A program made the translations under genes and the position numbers. Positions 48,923 through 57,720 of a stretch of DNA of 64,000 nucleotides are shown here, in pieces. Origin of the DNA: Acetobacteraceae bacterium (GTDB lineage Bacteria; Pseudomonadota; Alphaproteobacteria; Acetobacterales; Acetobacteraceae). The stretch covers positions 62,001 to 126,000 of the forward strand of contig CP154827.1 of NCBI GenBank assembly GCA_039613835.1. Direction: 5' to 3'. How positions within the stretch are numbered: position 1 is the first letter of the stretch; every line of letters starts with the position of its first letter. The notes under the pieces were generated by a model. That model was not told where the DNA came from. It saw only the letters and a list, made by a program, of their open reading frames with translations, and ran no database searches.

Positions 48923-50176
48923 ATGCTGACGATCATATTGCTCGTCATGATAGGGGCCATTCTCTTCCTTTTCCGACAGATTTCGCGCGCCAGGGAGAGG
49001 GGGCGGTGGCACGCTACTCCATCACGCCCCGATTCATCGTCGAGCCTGACCGAAACGGATGACACGCGCTTCACATTTGCAGAATCTGTGCCGGTCCCGT
49101 TGATCGTTCTGGATCGTGAGGGGCGATCTGTCTTCACCAATCATCGTGCGGTGGCGATGTTCGGAGACGCGCTGGGCGCGATCCTGCGACATCCCGCTTT
49201 GCAGGCGGCCGTGAGCGCGGCGCGATCCGGCAACCTGATCTCCACGCAGTTGGAAGTTGACGTGCCGGTGCAGCGCGTCCTCCAGATCCGCGTGAACAGG
49301 TGGGCGGAGACTCAAACGCGTAAGACGCGCAAGCGGGAAAATCACATGATCGTCGTGCTGGACGACCATACGGAGGCCGCCACCATACAGTGCAAGCAGG
49401 CAGATTTTGTCGCCTATGCCAGCCATGAGCTGCGTACACCGCTTGCTTCCATTTCCGCCATATTGGAAACAATTGAGGGGCAGGCTGCTGATGACCCGGC
49501 GGCGCAGAAGGAATTCCTCGCCATCATGTCCCGTCAGGCGGCACGGATGGGTAGGCTGATTGACCGGCTTCTGCATCTTTCCCGCGCGCAACGACTCGCC
49601 CATTGGCGGCCGGAGACGGAATTGCATCTCGACAGGCTCTGGCCACGCATGAGGGAGGAAATTGCCGGGCTCAGCCGTCAATATTCCGGTCAGGTGATGA
49701 TGCCGGAAGAAGTCGACTCAATCTCTTTCCCCGGCGATGCGGATCAATTAGCCCAGATGCTTCTCAATCTCGTCGAGAACGCCCTGAAACATGCCGGGCC
49801 GCATTGTAAAATTGTGGTGACGGCGCGGGGAGACGCCATGTCCGGCGTCATTTTCAGCGTGTCGGATAACGGACCGGGTGTTGCTGCAAAGCACCTTCCC
49901 CGTTTGACGGAACAATTTTATCGTGTCGTCAATGAAAATATCGGCGGGTCCGGGCTTGGCCTGGCCATCGTCAAGCATATTGTCGATCGTCACGCGGGCC
50001 GGCTGAAAATTATCAGCGCGGCGGGGAAGGGGTTTCGATGCGAGGTATGGCTCCCCGGTGCCACGCCAAATCATGACCCTGAAACCACGCCCCCGTCGAT
50101 CATGCGTGAACGTCATTCCGGTGCTTGTCAGTCCCTTACGAATGGCGCAAAAAACAATGTCCGATGCGAAAGATGA
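48923..50176 (+). CDS. phoR: Phosphate regulon sensor histidine kinase PhoR
   Basis: 417 residues. One N-terminal helix (MLTIILLVMIGAILFLFRQI), a short PAS-like domain (FAESVPVPLIVLDREGRSVF), HisKA with the phospho-acceptor His168 in VAYASHELRTPLASISAILE, and HATPase with N-box LLNLVENALKHAG, VSDNGPGV and GGSGLGLAIVKHIV. The tail after WLPG is long and basic and may be a non-conserved extension. Intact. Starts 9 bp after phoB. Confidence 0.94.
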   Translation: MLTIILLVMIGAILFLFRQISRARERGRWHATPSRPDSSSSLTETDDTRFTFAESVPVPLIVLDREGRSVFTNHRAVAMFGDALGAILRHPALQAAVSAARSGNLISTQLEVDVPVQRVLQIRVNRWAETQTRKTRKRENHMIVVLDDHTEAATIQCKQADFVAYASHELRTPLASISAILETIEGQAADDPAAQKEFLAIMSRQAARMGRLIDRLLHLSRAQRLAHWRPETELHLDRLWPRMREEIAGLSRQYSGQVMMPEEVDSISFPGDADQLAQMLLNLVENALKHAGPHCKIVVTARGDAMSGVIFSVSDNGPGVAAKHLPRLTEQFYRVVNENIGGSGLGLAIVKHIVDRHAGRLKIISAAGKGFRCEVWLPGATPNHDPETTPPSIMRERHSGACQSLTNGAKNNVRCER

Positions 50177-50215
50177 AAAGTGAAGAACAACGCCCCTCAG
50201 AAAAGGCTTTATGAG

Positions 50216-51223
50216 ATGCGCCTCAAACGATGGATTATTCTTTTCACGGGATGGGTCTTCTGCCTGACGGCGCAGGCGGCTTCGGCAGATGAAATTACAG
50301 GGGCAGGCTCCAGCTTCGCGGCCCCGATCTACGGTGCATGGGGCGAGGCTGTCAAAACCTCCCATCATCTTCTCGTCAATTATCAAAGCGTGGGCTCAGG
50401 CGCAGGTGTCAATCAGATCCTCGCCCGCACCGTGGATTTCGGCGCGACAGATAAGCCATTGGACATGGCAAGTCTGGCAGCGGGGCACCTTTATCAGTTT
50501 CCCAGTGTCATGGGGGCGATCGTCATCATCGCGCATCTGCCGGGCGTGGATGTTTCCCGCCTTCGTCTTGATGGCCCCGCCCTTGCCGGGATATTCGACG
50601 GCTCGATTCTCGATTGGGACGATCCGCGGATCAAACGCCTGAACCCTGGCGTGAACCTGCCGGAAACATCTGTTGCGCCCCTGCATCGTGCTGATGCTTC
50701 CGGCACATCCTTCGTTTTTACCTCCTACCTCTCCAAAGTTTCTCCATCTTGGAAGCGCGAGATTGGCGCCGGGGCTTCCGTCGCGTGGCCCGGTGGCGCG
50801 GGGGCAAGGGGGAATGACGGTGTAGCGGCGGGTGTCCGTCAGACGGATGGCGGCATTGGCTATGTCGAATATGCTTACGCGAAACAAAATCATCTGCCGG
50901 TGATCGCCCTCGCCAATCGCACGGGCGCTTTTATCAAACCGGATATGGCCAGCTTCGAGGCCGCAGCACGTGCGGCGTCGTGGCAGCGCGCCAAGGGGAA
51001 TGTCGTTGACCTGCTCGATACAGGTGGGGCGAATGGTTGGCCGATCATGAGCGCCACCTACGTCCTCGTCCCGTGCGATCACGCCAAGGAAGCCGTCCGG
51101 CGTTTCTTCGCCGCGGGCCTGATGGAGGGCGACGCTGAAGCACGCGGACTCGATTATGTCCCTTTGCCTCAGATGGTCAAAACCAAAATCCTCGTTGAAT
51201 GGCCGGACCCGGCGCAGAAATAA
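50216..51223 (+). CDS. pstS: Periplasmic phosphate-binding protein PstS
   Basis: Captures phosphate for PstCAB. ATG at 50216 (MRLKRWIILFTGWVFCLTAQ) gives a clean signal peptide cleaved near AQAASA; the GTG at 50180 would add 12 polar residues. The mature protein begins DEITGAGSSFAAPIYGAWGE and has the phosphate loops ARTVDFGATDKPLD and HRADASGTSFVFTSYLSKVS (S-G-T motif), then GGIGYVEYAYAKQ. About 335 residues, intact. Its place at the 3' end of the operon, after phoR, is unusual; in many bacteria it comes first. Confidence 0.93.
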   Translation: MRLKRWIILFTGWVFCLTAQAASADEITGAGSSFAAPIYGAWGEAVKTSHHLLVNYQSVGSGAGVNQILARTVDFGATDKPLDMASLAAGHLYQFPSVMGAIVIIAHLPGVDVSRLRLDGPALAGIFDGSILDWDDPRIKRLNPGVNLPETSVAPLHRADASGTSFVFTSYLSKVSPSWKREIGAGASVAWPGGAGARGNDGVAAGVRQTDGGIGYVEYAYAKQNHLPVIALANRTGAFIKPDMASFEAAARAASWQRAKGNVVDLLDTGGANGWPIMSATYVLVPCDHAKEAVRRFFAAGLMEGDAEARGLDYVPLPQMVKTKILVEWPDPAQK

Positions 51224-51314
51224 ACTCGTGACGGCCTTGATGGCGTCGCGAGATTTGGCGTTACAGGCGAGTCCGGTTAATAGAGCCTTGAACATATAAA
51301 ATCGAGGGTATCGT

Positions 51315-52559
51315 ATGAAGCAAAATTGGATGTTGTGGGCTATCATTATCGCCATGATTGCCGGTATCGCGGCGGGGGGCGCCATCCATGCCCTTTGTGC
51401 TTCCGCGGCCATGCAGCAGCAAATCTCCAATTATGTCTCTATTGGTTCCACGATTTTCCTTCGCCTCATTAAAATGATCATCGCGCCACTGGTATTTTCC
51501 ACGCTGACGGTTGGGATCGGGCGCATGACCGACGCGGCCAGTGTGGGGCGTGTCGGTGGCAAGGCGTTGCTCTGGTTTATATGTTCGTCACTCTTCTCGC
51601 TGACGCTGGGCATGTTGCTTGTCAATTTCTTTGAGCCGGGTGGCGGTATGCACCGCATCTCCATGTCGTCTGCGTCCGGTATTTCGACGAGTAGCCTCAA
51701 CCTCCTCGACTTCGTCAATCATCTCGTTCCGGACTCCATCTTCCACGCGATGAGCGATAATGAGATCCTTCAGATCGTCGTCTTCTCCGTCATCTTCGGT
51801 TGCGCTGCGGCGGCCCTGCCTGAGAAGTCGAAACTCGTCCTCGAATGGGTGGAGAGCTTCTCCTACATCATTCTCAAAATGACGAACTTCATCATACTGC
51901 TGGCGCCGATCGCTGTTTTCTGCGCTTTGACGGCGACCATCGGCGTCAATGGTCTCTCGATCATCGTCAGTTATGGCAAGTTTATGGGCGAATTCTATCT
52001 GGCGCTTCTCGTGCTGTGGCTCTCGCTCGTCGGTGTTTCACTGATTTTTCTCGGGAAATCGGCCTTCAAACTGGTTGACCTGCTGCGTGAGCCCTTCCTC
52101 GTCGCCTTCTCAACCAGCACCTCCGAAGCCGCTTACCCACTCATCCTTGAACGTCTTGCCGAATTTGGCGTCGACCGGAAGATTTCATCTTTCGTGCTGC
52201 CGCTCGGCTATTCCTTTAATCTCGTCGGGACGATGATGTATTGTTCCTTCGCGAGCATCTATATTGCGCAGGTTTATGATATCCCCCTGGCATGGAGCAC
52301 GCAGATCGCGATGTTGCTGACTCTGATGCTGACGAGTAAGGGCGTCGCCGGTGTGCCGCGCGCATCTCTCGTAGTGATTGCGGCAACGCTGACGCAATTT
52401 GACCTGCCAGCGGAGGGCGTTGTGCTGATCCTCGGTGTCGATACGTTTCTGGATATGGGTCGGTCTTCGACCAATGTTATCGGCAACTCCCTGTCCGCCG
52501 CCCTGGTGGCGAAGTGGGAAAATCAGCTCAAGCCGATGGCGAGATTATCGAAGACTTGA
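51315..52559 (+). CDS. Dicarboxylate/amino acid:cation symporter (DAACS family)
   Basis: 414 residues, DctA/GltP type, imports C4-dicarboxylates or glutamate/aspartate with protons or sodium. Family marks: IFLRLIKMIIAPLVFSTLTV, the first hairpin loop AFSTSTSEAAYPLILERLAE (serine-rich), the TM7 motif NLVGTMMYCSFASIY, the second hairpin LMLTSKGVAGVPRASLVVIA, and TM8 GVDTFLDMGRSSTNVIGNSL. The last motif has DMGRSSTN, closer to DctA/GltP of proteobacteria. Start ATG at 51315 after GAGGGTATC. Intact. Confidence 0.94.
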   Translation: MKQNWMLWAIIIAMIAGIAAGGAIHALCASAAMQQQISNYVSIGSTIFLRLIKMIIAPLVFSTLTVGIGRMTDAASVGRVGGKALLWFICSSLFSLTLGMLLVNFFEPGGGMHRISMSSASGISTSSLNLLDFVNHLVPDSIFHAMSDNEILQIVVFSVIFGCAAAALPEKSKLVLEWVESFSYIILKMTNFIILLAPIAVFCALTATIGVNGLSIIVSYGKFMGEFYLALLVLWLSLVGVSLIFLGKSAFKLVDLLREPFLVAFSTSTSEAAYPLILERLAEFGVDRKISSFVLPLGYSFNLVGTMMYCSFASIYIAQVYDIPLAWSTQIAMLLTLMLTSKGVAGVPRASLVVIAATLTQFDLPAEGVVLILGVDTFLDMGRSSTNVIGNSLSAALVAKWENQLKPMARLSKT

Positions 52560-52785
52560 CTTCTTTCTTATCGGGACTAGTCCCCTGATGGGTATGATTC
52601 CTCGGGCGCAACGCTGCGCCTTCCGATGAACTTAAAAGAAAGCATACCCTTTTCCTGCAATCAAGATGTGGACGCGACATAAGGCGTGCGATGCATTTAG
52701 CATCGCGGCCGCCATAAATGACACACCGGGGAGCGGATTTCTCCATCTCCCCGGCGCACAATGTCTATGTGAGGCGTGACGCCCT
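52560..52785. terminator. Convergent region with several hairpins between the symporter and the permease
   Basis: No gene. Four short structures: palindrome GGGACTAGTCCC near 52573, stem GGCGCA/TGCGCC (52605-52620), stem GCGATGC/GCATCGC with ATTTA loop (52688-52706), and stem CCGGGGAG/CTCCCCGG (52726-52754). They can end transcription from both convergent genes. Confidence 0.55.
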
Positions 52786-54225
52786 TTATCTGGCTGGATG
52801 GATTCGTGCGGACTCCTCCACGCTCTCATCCACATAACGCCCGCGCATTTTCCACCCAAATATGAGGGCGATGGTGATGACGGGGATAAACGCGATGGTG
52901 ATCGTCCCGCTGGGGTAATCGAACGCCATCATGACGATGACGAGCGCAAAAAAAGCCAGGGTCAGCCAGGAGGAAAAGGGATACCACGGCATTTTAAAAT
53001 TCTGCTCCGGGATATGGCCTTCCTTGATGCGGGTGCGCATCCGCATATGGCAGAGAATAATGCAGCTCCAACTTGCCAGAATGCCGAGCGCTGAAAGATT
53101 AAGGGCAATTTCAAACACGGAGGATGGTATCAGATAGTTCAGCGCCACCCCGATTAAATAGACGCTGACCGTCGTCAGAATCGCGACATAAGGGACGGAA
53201 AAGCGGTTCATCTTCTTGAGGGCATGGGGGGCGGAGCCGCCGAAAGCCATGGCACGCAACATACGACCCGTCGAGTAAAGGCCGGAATTGAAACTTGAAA
53301 GCGCGGCGGTGATGACGACGATATTCATCACGGTCTCAATGCCCGGAACATGGAGTGCGTCCAGAAATGTGACAAACGGGCTCTGATCAGCGCGATAGGC
53401 CCACCACGGCATCACACAGACGAGTAGAATGACGGAGCCGACATAAAAAACAGTCACACGCAGAAAGATCGACCGCACCACCCCACGGATGATCTCGCGC
53501 GGGTTATGGCACTCCCCGGCCGCGACCCCGACAAGCTCAATGGCGGAGTAAGCGAAGATAATACCCTGAAGCAGAAGGAGTGAGGGCATGATGCCATGGG
53601 GAAAGAGGCCGCCATTTGCCGAGATCATCCAGAAGCCCGGACGACGTCCATCGACGGGGATATGCCACCCGCAAACCCATATCCCGATGATCAGAAAAAA
53701 GACGAGCGCCACCACTTTGATGATGGAGAACCAGAACTCAAATTCCCCGAAATAGCGGACGCTGACCAGATTGACGAGCCCGATGAAAGAGAGCGCGATC
53801 AACGCGAAGACCCATTGCGGCACGTCACCGAAAACCGGCCAGAAATGTATATAGACCGCGACAGCGGTGATATCGACGATGCCCACCATCGTCCAATAAA
53901 GGAAGGTCATCCACCCGGCGATATACGCCGCGCGCTCACCGTAAAATTCACGCGCGTAGGAGACGTAACTCCCAGCCGTAGGGCGATACATGATCAGCTC
54001 ACCCAGGGCCCGCAGGATGAGGAAGGAGAAAAACCCGCAAATGAGGTAATCAATCGCGAGAGAAGGGCCGATCTGGTGAAGGCGCGCCCCGGCACCGAGG
54101 AAAAGCCCGGTGCCAATCGCGCCACCGATCGCGATCATCTGCATCTGTCGACGGCCCAGATCTCTGTGATAATCTTCATTGGCCGGGTCGATGAGAGGGG
54201 TATCCGCCGCGTTATTCTGAGGCAA
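52786..54225 (-). CDS. Amino acid permease, AAT family (CycA/GabP-like)
   Basis: 479 residues from a TTG at 54225 (LPQNNAADTPLIDPANEDYH), chosen because GAGGGG stands eight bases upstream and the longer frame to 54393 lacks one. Twelve helices; family marks are RDLGRRQMQMIAIGGAIGTG (cytoplasmic start, G-x-G-T-G in helix 1), ALGELIMYRPTAGSYVSYAR, FAYSAIELVGVAAGECHNPR (substrate helix 6), SSFNSGLYSTGRMLRAMAFG. Such proteins import D-Ala/Gly/D-Ser, GABA, Pro or aromatic amino acids with H+; the substrate cannot be set from sequence alone. Intact. Confidence 0.92.
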   Translation of the reverse strand: MPQNNAADTPLIDPANEDYHRDLGRRQMQMIAIGGAIGTGLFLGAGARLHQIGPSLAIDYLICGFFSFLILRALGELIMYRPTAGSYVSYAREFYGERAAYIAGWMTFLYWTMVGIVDITAVAVYIHFWPVFGDVPQWVFALIALSFIGLVNLVSVRYFGEFEFWFSIIKVVALVFFLIIGIWVCGWHIPVDGRRPGFWMISANGGLFPHGIMPSLLLLQGIIFAYSAIELVGVAAGECHNPREIIRGVVRSIFLRVTVFYVGSVILLVCVMPWWAYRADQSPFVTFLDALHVPGIETVMNIVVITAALSSFNSGLYSTGRMLRAMAFGGSAPHALKKMNRFSVPYVAILTTVSVYLIGVALNYLIPSSVFEIALNLSALGILASWSCIILCHMRMRTRIKEGHIPEQNFKMPWYPFSSWLTLAFFALVIVMMAFDYPSGTITIAFIPVITIALIFGWKMRGRYVDESVEESARIHPAR

Positions 54226-54677
54226 AATTCTTTCCCCTCTTTGCGGATTGCCACTTAACACAAATCGCAATCGTAGTGAAAACCGGGCGCCTTGCCAATA
54301 GAGCGGTCCCCGACAAAGAACCTGAGGCGACGGCGTCGGGTGCCGCCAGAAGGGGGCGACCCGTGACGCATCCGGGTAAATCAGGGCGTGCATCCGCCGA
54401 AATTTTGTTGGTTCGGGCGGCCCATTTCAGCATCAGAGGTGATTGTGGTTTTCCGCTCAACAAATTATCCCAAAGAGCGTGAACTTCTAGTTAAGAAACC
54501 GCGTTTACGAAAACTTTTCGTAAACGCGGTTTCTTAAATTTATGATCGCATCATCTGTCGTATCCTCCGCGTTGACCGAATAGGAAGTTAAACTTCCCGA
54601 TTTTAAATGACGGCGCGACATCATCGGTCTTCGGACGGTCGAGGGGTGTCCTTGCCACAGCATGAGCAAGAAATTCG
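54226..54677. other. 452-bp gap containing a perfect 22-bp palindromic hairpin
   Basis: No supported gene. 54491-54537 is a near loop-free palindrome (separate entry); GGAAGT-TAA-ACTTCC lies near 54590. The upstream 250 bp show no family similarity; the last 130 bp precede the 54678 ORF. Confidence 0.45.
54491..54537. terminator. Very strong bidirectional hairpin (22-bp perfect stem)
   Basis: Arms 54491-54511 and 54517-54537 (TTAAGAAACCGCGTTTACGAA and complement, given by its first part TTAAGAAACCGCG) are exact; one more A-T pair closes a three-base loop. The TTTCTTAA and TTAAGAAA flanks act as T-tracts on both strands. It could be a terminator or a relic of a mobile element end. Confidence 0.7.
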
Positions 54678-55037
54678 ATGTTAACGTTTCAAATTATCTT
54701 CGAATCCTTACTCGCGATGCTTTTGGTCGCCACGATCGCCGTGATTGCAAGTGTCGGTCGAAACATGAGACGTCTACAGCAGGAAAAGAAAATGACTTAC
54801 GCGCTTGTCGCCATGCTGGAGCGCGCGACGAGTACGGCACAGGCTGAGGCCGCCAGTTTAACGCGCCTGGTGGATATGATCCGGGCGGAACGCGGACGAC
54901 GCGAATCCGGCAGACGCGGGACGGCGAATTGCTGCGCAAATAGTGGGGCCGACCCTCCAACGTCTGATGACACGGCCGCACCGGCCTCGCGAGAGGATCA
55001 GAAGTTCGGCTCTCGCTCGGAACATCCTTCTTTATGA
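54678..55037 (+). CDS. Small membrane protein resembling DUF6468 (flagellum-associated)
   Basis: 119 residues, MLTFQIIFESLLAMLLVATI, with one N-terminal membrane helix, then a basic, helical stretch (RNMRRLQQEKKMTYALVAML ... AEAASLTRLVDMIRAERGR) and a disordered C-terminus. This is the DUF6468 layout; in alphaproteobacteria the gene sits in flagellar clusters, next to motE-like genes. The stop overlaps the next start (ATGA). No other flagellar gene is in the window. The tail from about residue 75 is not conserved and the gene may be eroding. Confidence 0.5.
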   Translation: MLTFQIIFESLLAMLLVATIAVIASVGRNMRRLQQEKKMTYALVAMLERATSTAQAEAASLTRLVDMIRAERGRRESGRRGTANCCANSGADPPTSDDTAAPASREDQKFGSRSEHPSL

Positions 55038-55174
55038 CGGTTCGGCGTCTCATGCTGGCCGTCATGATTATTCTGCTCACTGCCATCATGATAAGCCTTG
55101 CCCAGAAAGTTTTATTATTCAGGCAGGCGCAGGATGATGTCGGTTACGGCCACATGTCGGAAATGGCGCATTAA
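55034..55174 (+). CDS. 46-residue membrane ORF coupled to the DUF6468-like gene (possible truncated MotE-like protein)
   Basis: ATG at 55034 overlaps the previous stop. MTVRRLMLAVMIILLTAIMI SLAQKVLLFRQAQDDVG: one helix, then a short soluble stretch ending at TAA 55172-55174. In flagellar clusters the gene after DUF6468 encodes a larger periplasmic MotE-like protein with the same kind of start, so this may be its remnant. Assignment rests on position and is weak. Confidence 0.35.
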   Translation: MTVRRLMLAVMIILLTAIMISLAQKVLLFRQAQDDVGYGHMSEMAH

Positions 55175-55247
55175 TACGCCATGACATTGTGATTTGCCTC
55201 CCGCGCGTGTGTGGACCATCGTCTCCGAAAAGGATCGGAGACCCGTC

Positions 55248-56870
55248 ATGCTCAAACGCTTCCTCAATGCGCAGGATAAACTCGTTTCCGAAGCCATTGA
55301 CGGGCTTCTCAGATCATCCCAGGGCGCACATCTGGCGCGGCTTGATGCGGGTGCTAGCATCAATGTTGTGCTACAAAAGCATGTGCCGCCGGACCGTGTC
55401 GCTGTGATTTCCGGTGGCGGGTCGGGTCACGAGCCCGCCCATGCGGGTTTTGTGGGGCGCGGCATGTTGACAGCCGCCGTGTGTGGCGCGGTTTTCGCCT
55501 CACCGGGGATTGATGCCATCCTTTCCGCCATCATCGCCGTCACCGGTCCGGCTGGCTGCCTCCTCATCGTCAAAAATTATACGGGCGACCGTCTTAATTT
55601 TGGTATCGCGGCGGAGCAGGCGCGTGCGCTCGGCTATAAAATTTCACTCATCATCGTCGGGGACGATATTGCGCTGGATCAAAACGCGCGTGCCAGAGGG
55701 ATCGCGGGCACAATCCTCATCCATAAAATTGCCGGTTATCACGCGGAGAAAGGCGCCTCGCTGGATGAGGTGACGCGCCATGCGGAGGATGCTTCCCGTA
55801 AAGTGCGTTCTCTGGGCCTCGCTTTAACCGACTGCAATGTTTATGACGGAAATCACCAGGATCGCCTCGGGCCTCATGAGGCGGAACTGGGGCTTGGCGT
55901 CCATGGGGAGCCCGGCGCGGAAAAGATCCCCCTCGCGTCGCTTGACCAGCTCATGCACCGCGTGGTGGGGCGGTTTGAAACCGCTATGACCCCTGGCGAT
56001 CATATTGTCATGATCAATATGTTGGGCGCGGTGCCGCCTTTGGAGGCCTGTGCGATCGCCGCGAGCTTTGCGCAAACTGCGCTAGCAGAAAGGACGAAAT
56101 GGGTGATCGGCCCGGCCCCGATCATGACCTCTCTGGATATGGTCGGGTTTTCCCTGTCGCTCCTCCCGGCGGAAGAGGCGTTTGTGGACGCGCTTCGTGC
56201 ACCGGTCGAACCTTCTTTCTGGCCCGGCATGGCCCCGTTTTCCCCAGTAGCGACCGTGCCCGCGCCGGAATTGACGAAAACTTACACGTCGCCAGCGACG
56301 CACCATGCCGCGCTGGAAACCCGCCTGCAGGCCGGTTTGAACGCCCTGATCAACGCTAGACAGGATTTGAATGCGCTCGACGCGAAACTTGGCGATGGTG
56401 ATGCGGGTTCAACTTTCGCGGACGCGGCGCAAATTATAAGCGAGGCTTTCCCGCAATTACCATTTGCCTGTCCCGACGCGCTGTGCGCGGCATTAGGGCG
56501 TTTGCTGGCGCGCCATAGTGGTGGGTCCAGCGGCGCTTTGCTTTCCATCATGTTGACGGCAGCCGGGCGGGAGCAGAATTGGGTGCAGGGGCTGAAGCGC
56601 GGTATAGACGCGATGACGCGCTATGGTGGGGCGCAAAAGGGGGATCGAACCATGCTTGACGCCCTCTGGCCCGCGATCACCTGTCTCGACCAGGGCGGCT
56701 CCCTGATTGAGGTGGCGCAGGCGGCGCGAAAAGGGGCGGACGCCACGGTAAAAATGAAGGCGGGTGCCGGGCGCGCGGCTTATGTCCCGGCTGAACATCT
56801 GGATGATGTTATTGACCCGGGCGCTGAGGCCGTTGCGCGTTTCTTGGCCGCTATTGCTGCAAAGGGCTGA
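55248..56870 (+). CDS. Dihydroxyacetone kinase, DhaK-DhaL fusion, ATP-dependent
   Basis: Phosphorylates dihydroxyacetone from glycerol metabolism. ATG at 55248 after GATCGGAG; 540 residues. DhaK part: VAVISGGGSGHEPAHAGFVG, IVKNYTGDRLNFGIAAEQAR, and GLGVHGEPGAEKIP with the His that binds the substrate covalently. After a Pro-rich linker (about residue 340) the DhaL part has LNALDAKLGDGDAGSTFADA (metal-binding Asp cluster) and RHSGGSSGALLSIMLTAAGR. Intact. Acetic acid bacteria make dihydroxyacetone by oxidising glycerol at the membrane, so this enzyme feeds it into central metabolism. Confidence 0.92.
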   Translation: MLKRFLNAQDKLVSEAIDGLLRSSQGAHLARLDAGASINVVLQKHVPPDRVAVISGGGSGHEPAHAGFVGRGMLTAAVCGAVFASPGIDAILSAIIAVTGPAGCLLIVKNYTGDRLNFGIAAEQARALGYKISLIIVGDDIALDQNARARGIAGTILIHKIAGYHAEKGASLDEVTRHAEDASRKVRSLGLALTDCNVYDGNHQDRLGPHEAELGLGVHGEPGAEKIPLASLDQLMHRVVGRFETAMTPGDHIVMINMLGAVPPLEACAIAASFAQTALAERTKWVIGPAPIMTSLDMVGFSLSLLPAEEAFVDALRAPVEPSFWPGMAPFSPVATVPAPELTKTYTSPATHHAALETRLQAGLNALINARQDLNALDAKLGDGDAGSTFADAAQIISEAFPQLPFACPDALCAALGRLLARHSGGSSGALLSIMLTAAGREQNWVQGLKRGIDAMTRYGGAQKGDRTMLDALWPAITCLDQGGSLIEVAQAARKGADATVKMKAGAGRAAYVPAEHLDDVIDPGAEAVARFLAAIAAKG

Positions 56871-56886
56871 GCCCCGCCCCCGCGCG

Positions 56887-57720
56887 CTATTTATGACCGG
56901 CTTTGAGGTGATCGGCGACCCTATCCAGTAAATTAGAGACGAGCCCTAAATAAGAGCCGCCGAAAAGCCGATAATGCATCAGAGCGGGCCATAATTGATA
57001 GATGGTGAATTTCGGCTGCAAGTTTGTCGCATCAATTTGGTAAGCGTCCCAGAACATTTGAGGCGGTGTAGAAAACAGCGTCAGGACGGCGAACTCCGCA
57101 TGGGCATCGCCAATCATGCAGGCCGGGTCAATCAAAGCGCTCACACCGTGATCCGAGAAGAGAACATTGCCCTGCCATAAATCACCATGGAGAAGGGAAG
57201 GTTTCGGGTGCCTTGGCAGGTGCCGTTGCATTATGGCCGACAATTCTTGAAATTGCCTCAGTAAATTCGGGGGCAGGGCGCTTGCGAGGGGGCAAAGCCT
57301 TTCATGCATCCAGAAAGCGGCCCAATCGTGAGATTGTGCTTTCGGCAAGGCCACGCGCCCGATTGCATAATTGTCCGGCCAGCCATAAGGCGCATCCTGC
57401 GCCACATCATGCAATTTCCGAAGGGTGGTTCCGAGACCCTGCCAACCCGCCTCTGACGCGGTGACGTTCGGAACATAAGAGATGACCAGCAGGCGGTCCG
57501 TGATATGAATCATTCCGGGGACGGGCGCGCCACAGGTCGAGAGGGCCTGCAACATGCGGGCCTCGACGTCAGGCGCCGGACTCGTTTTGACGATAACCGC
57601 CTCATCCCCATCAAGCATGACATGCCAGACGAAAGACGTGTCACCTCCCTGCATCTCCGATACTCGGATAATCTTCCGTGGGGTGAGCAGCACCGCCAGA
57701 TCTGTCTCCCTCAATATCAT
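56887..57720 (-). CDS. Fructosamine kinase family protein
   Basis: 277 residues, APH-like fold. Family members phosphorylate ketoamines on glycated amines or small molecules. Marks: VWHVMLDGDEAVIVKTSP (ATP Lys), GLGTTLRKLHDVAQDAPYGW, catalytic loop SLLHGDLWQGNVLFSDHGVS and ALIDPACMIGDAHAEFAVLT (metal Asp), YQLWPALMHYRLFGGSYLG. The start overlaps the stop of the phosphatase gene upstream (ATGA), so the two are coupled; this pairing of a fructosamine kinase and a low-molecular-weight phosphatase is known in other bacteria and suggests protein deglycation. Intact. Confidence 0.92.
   Translation of the reverse strand: MILRETDLAVLLTPRKIIRVSEMQGGDTSFVWHVMLDGDEAVIVKTSPAPDVEARMLQALSTCGAPVPGMIHITDRLLVISYVPNVTASEAGWQGLGTTLRKLHDVAQDAPYGWPDNYAIGRVALPKAQSHDWAAFWMHERLCPLASALPPNLLRQFQELSAIMQRHLPRHPKPSLLHGDLWQGNVLFSDHGVSALIDPACMIGDAHAEFAVLTLFSTPPQMFWDAYQIDATNLQPKFTIYQLWPALMHYRLFGGSYLGLVSNLLDRVADHLKAGHK

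Noticed and set aside
53596..54258. 220-codon plus-strand ORF rich in Asp, Glu, Arg
   Set aside because: Exact antisense shadow of the amino acid permease; composition typical of shadow frames.
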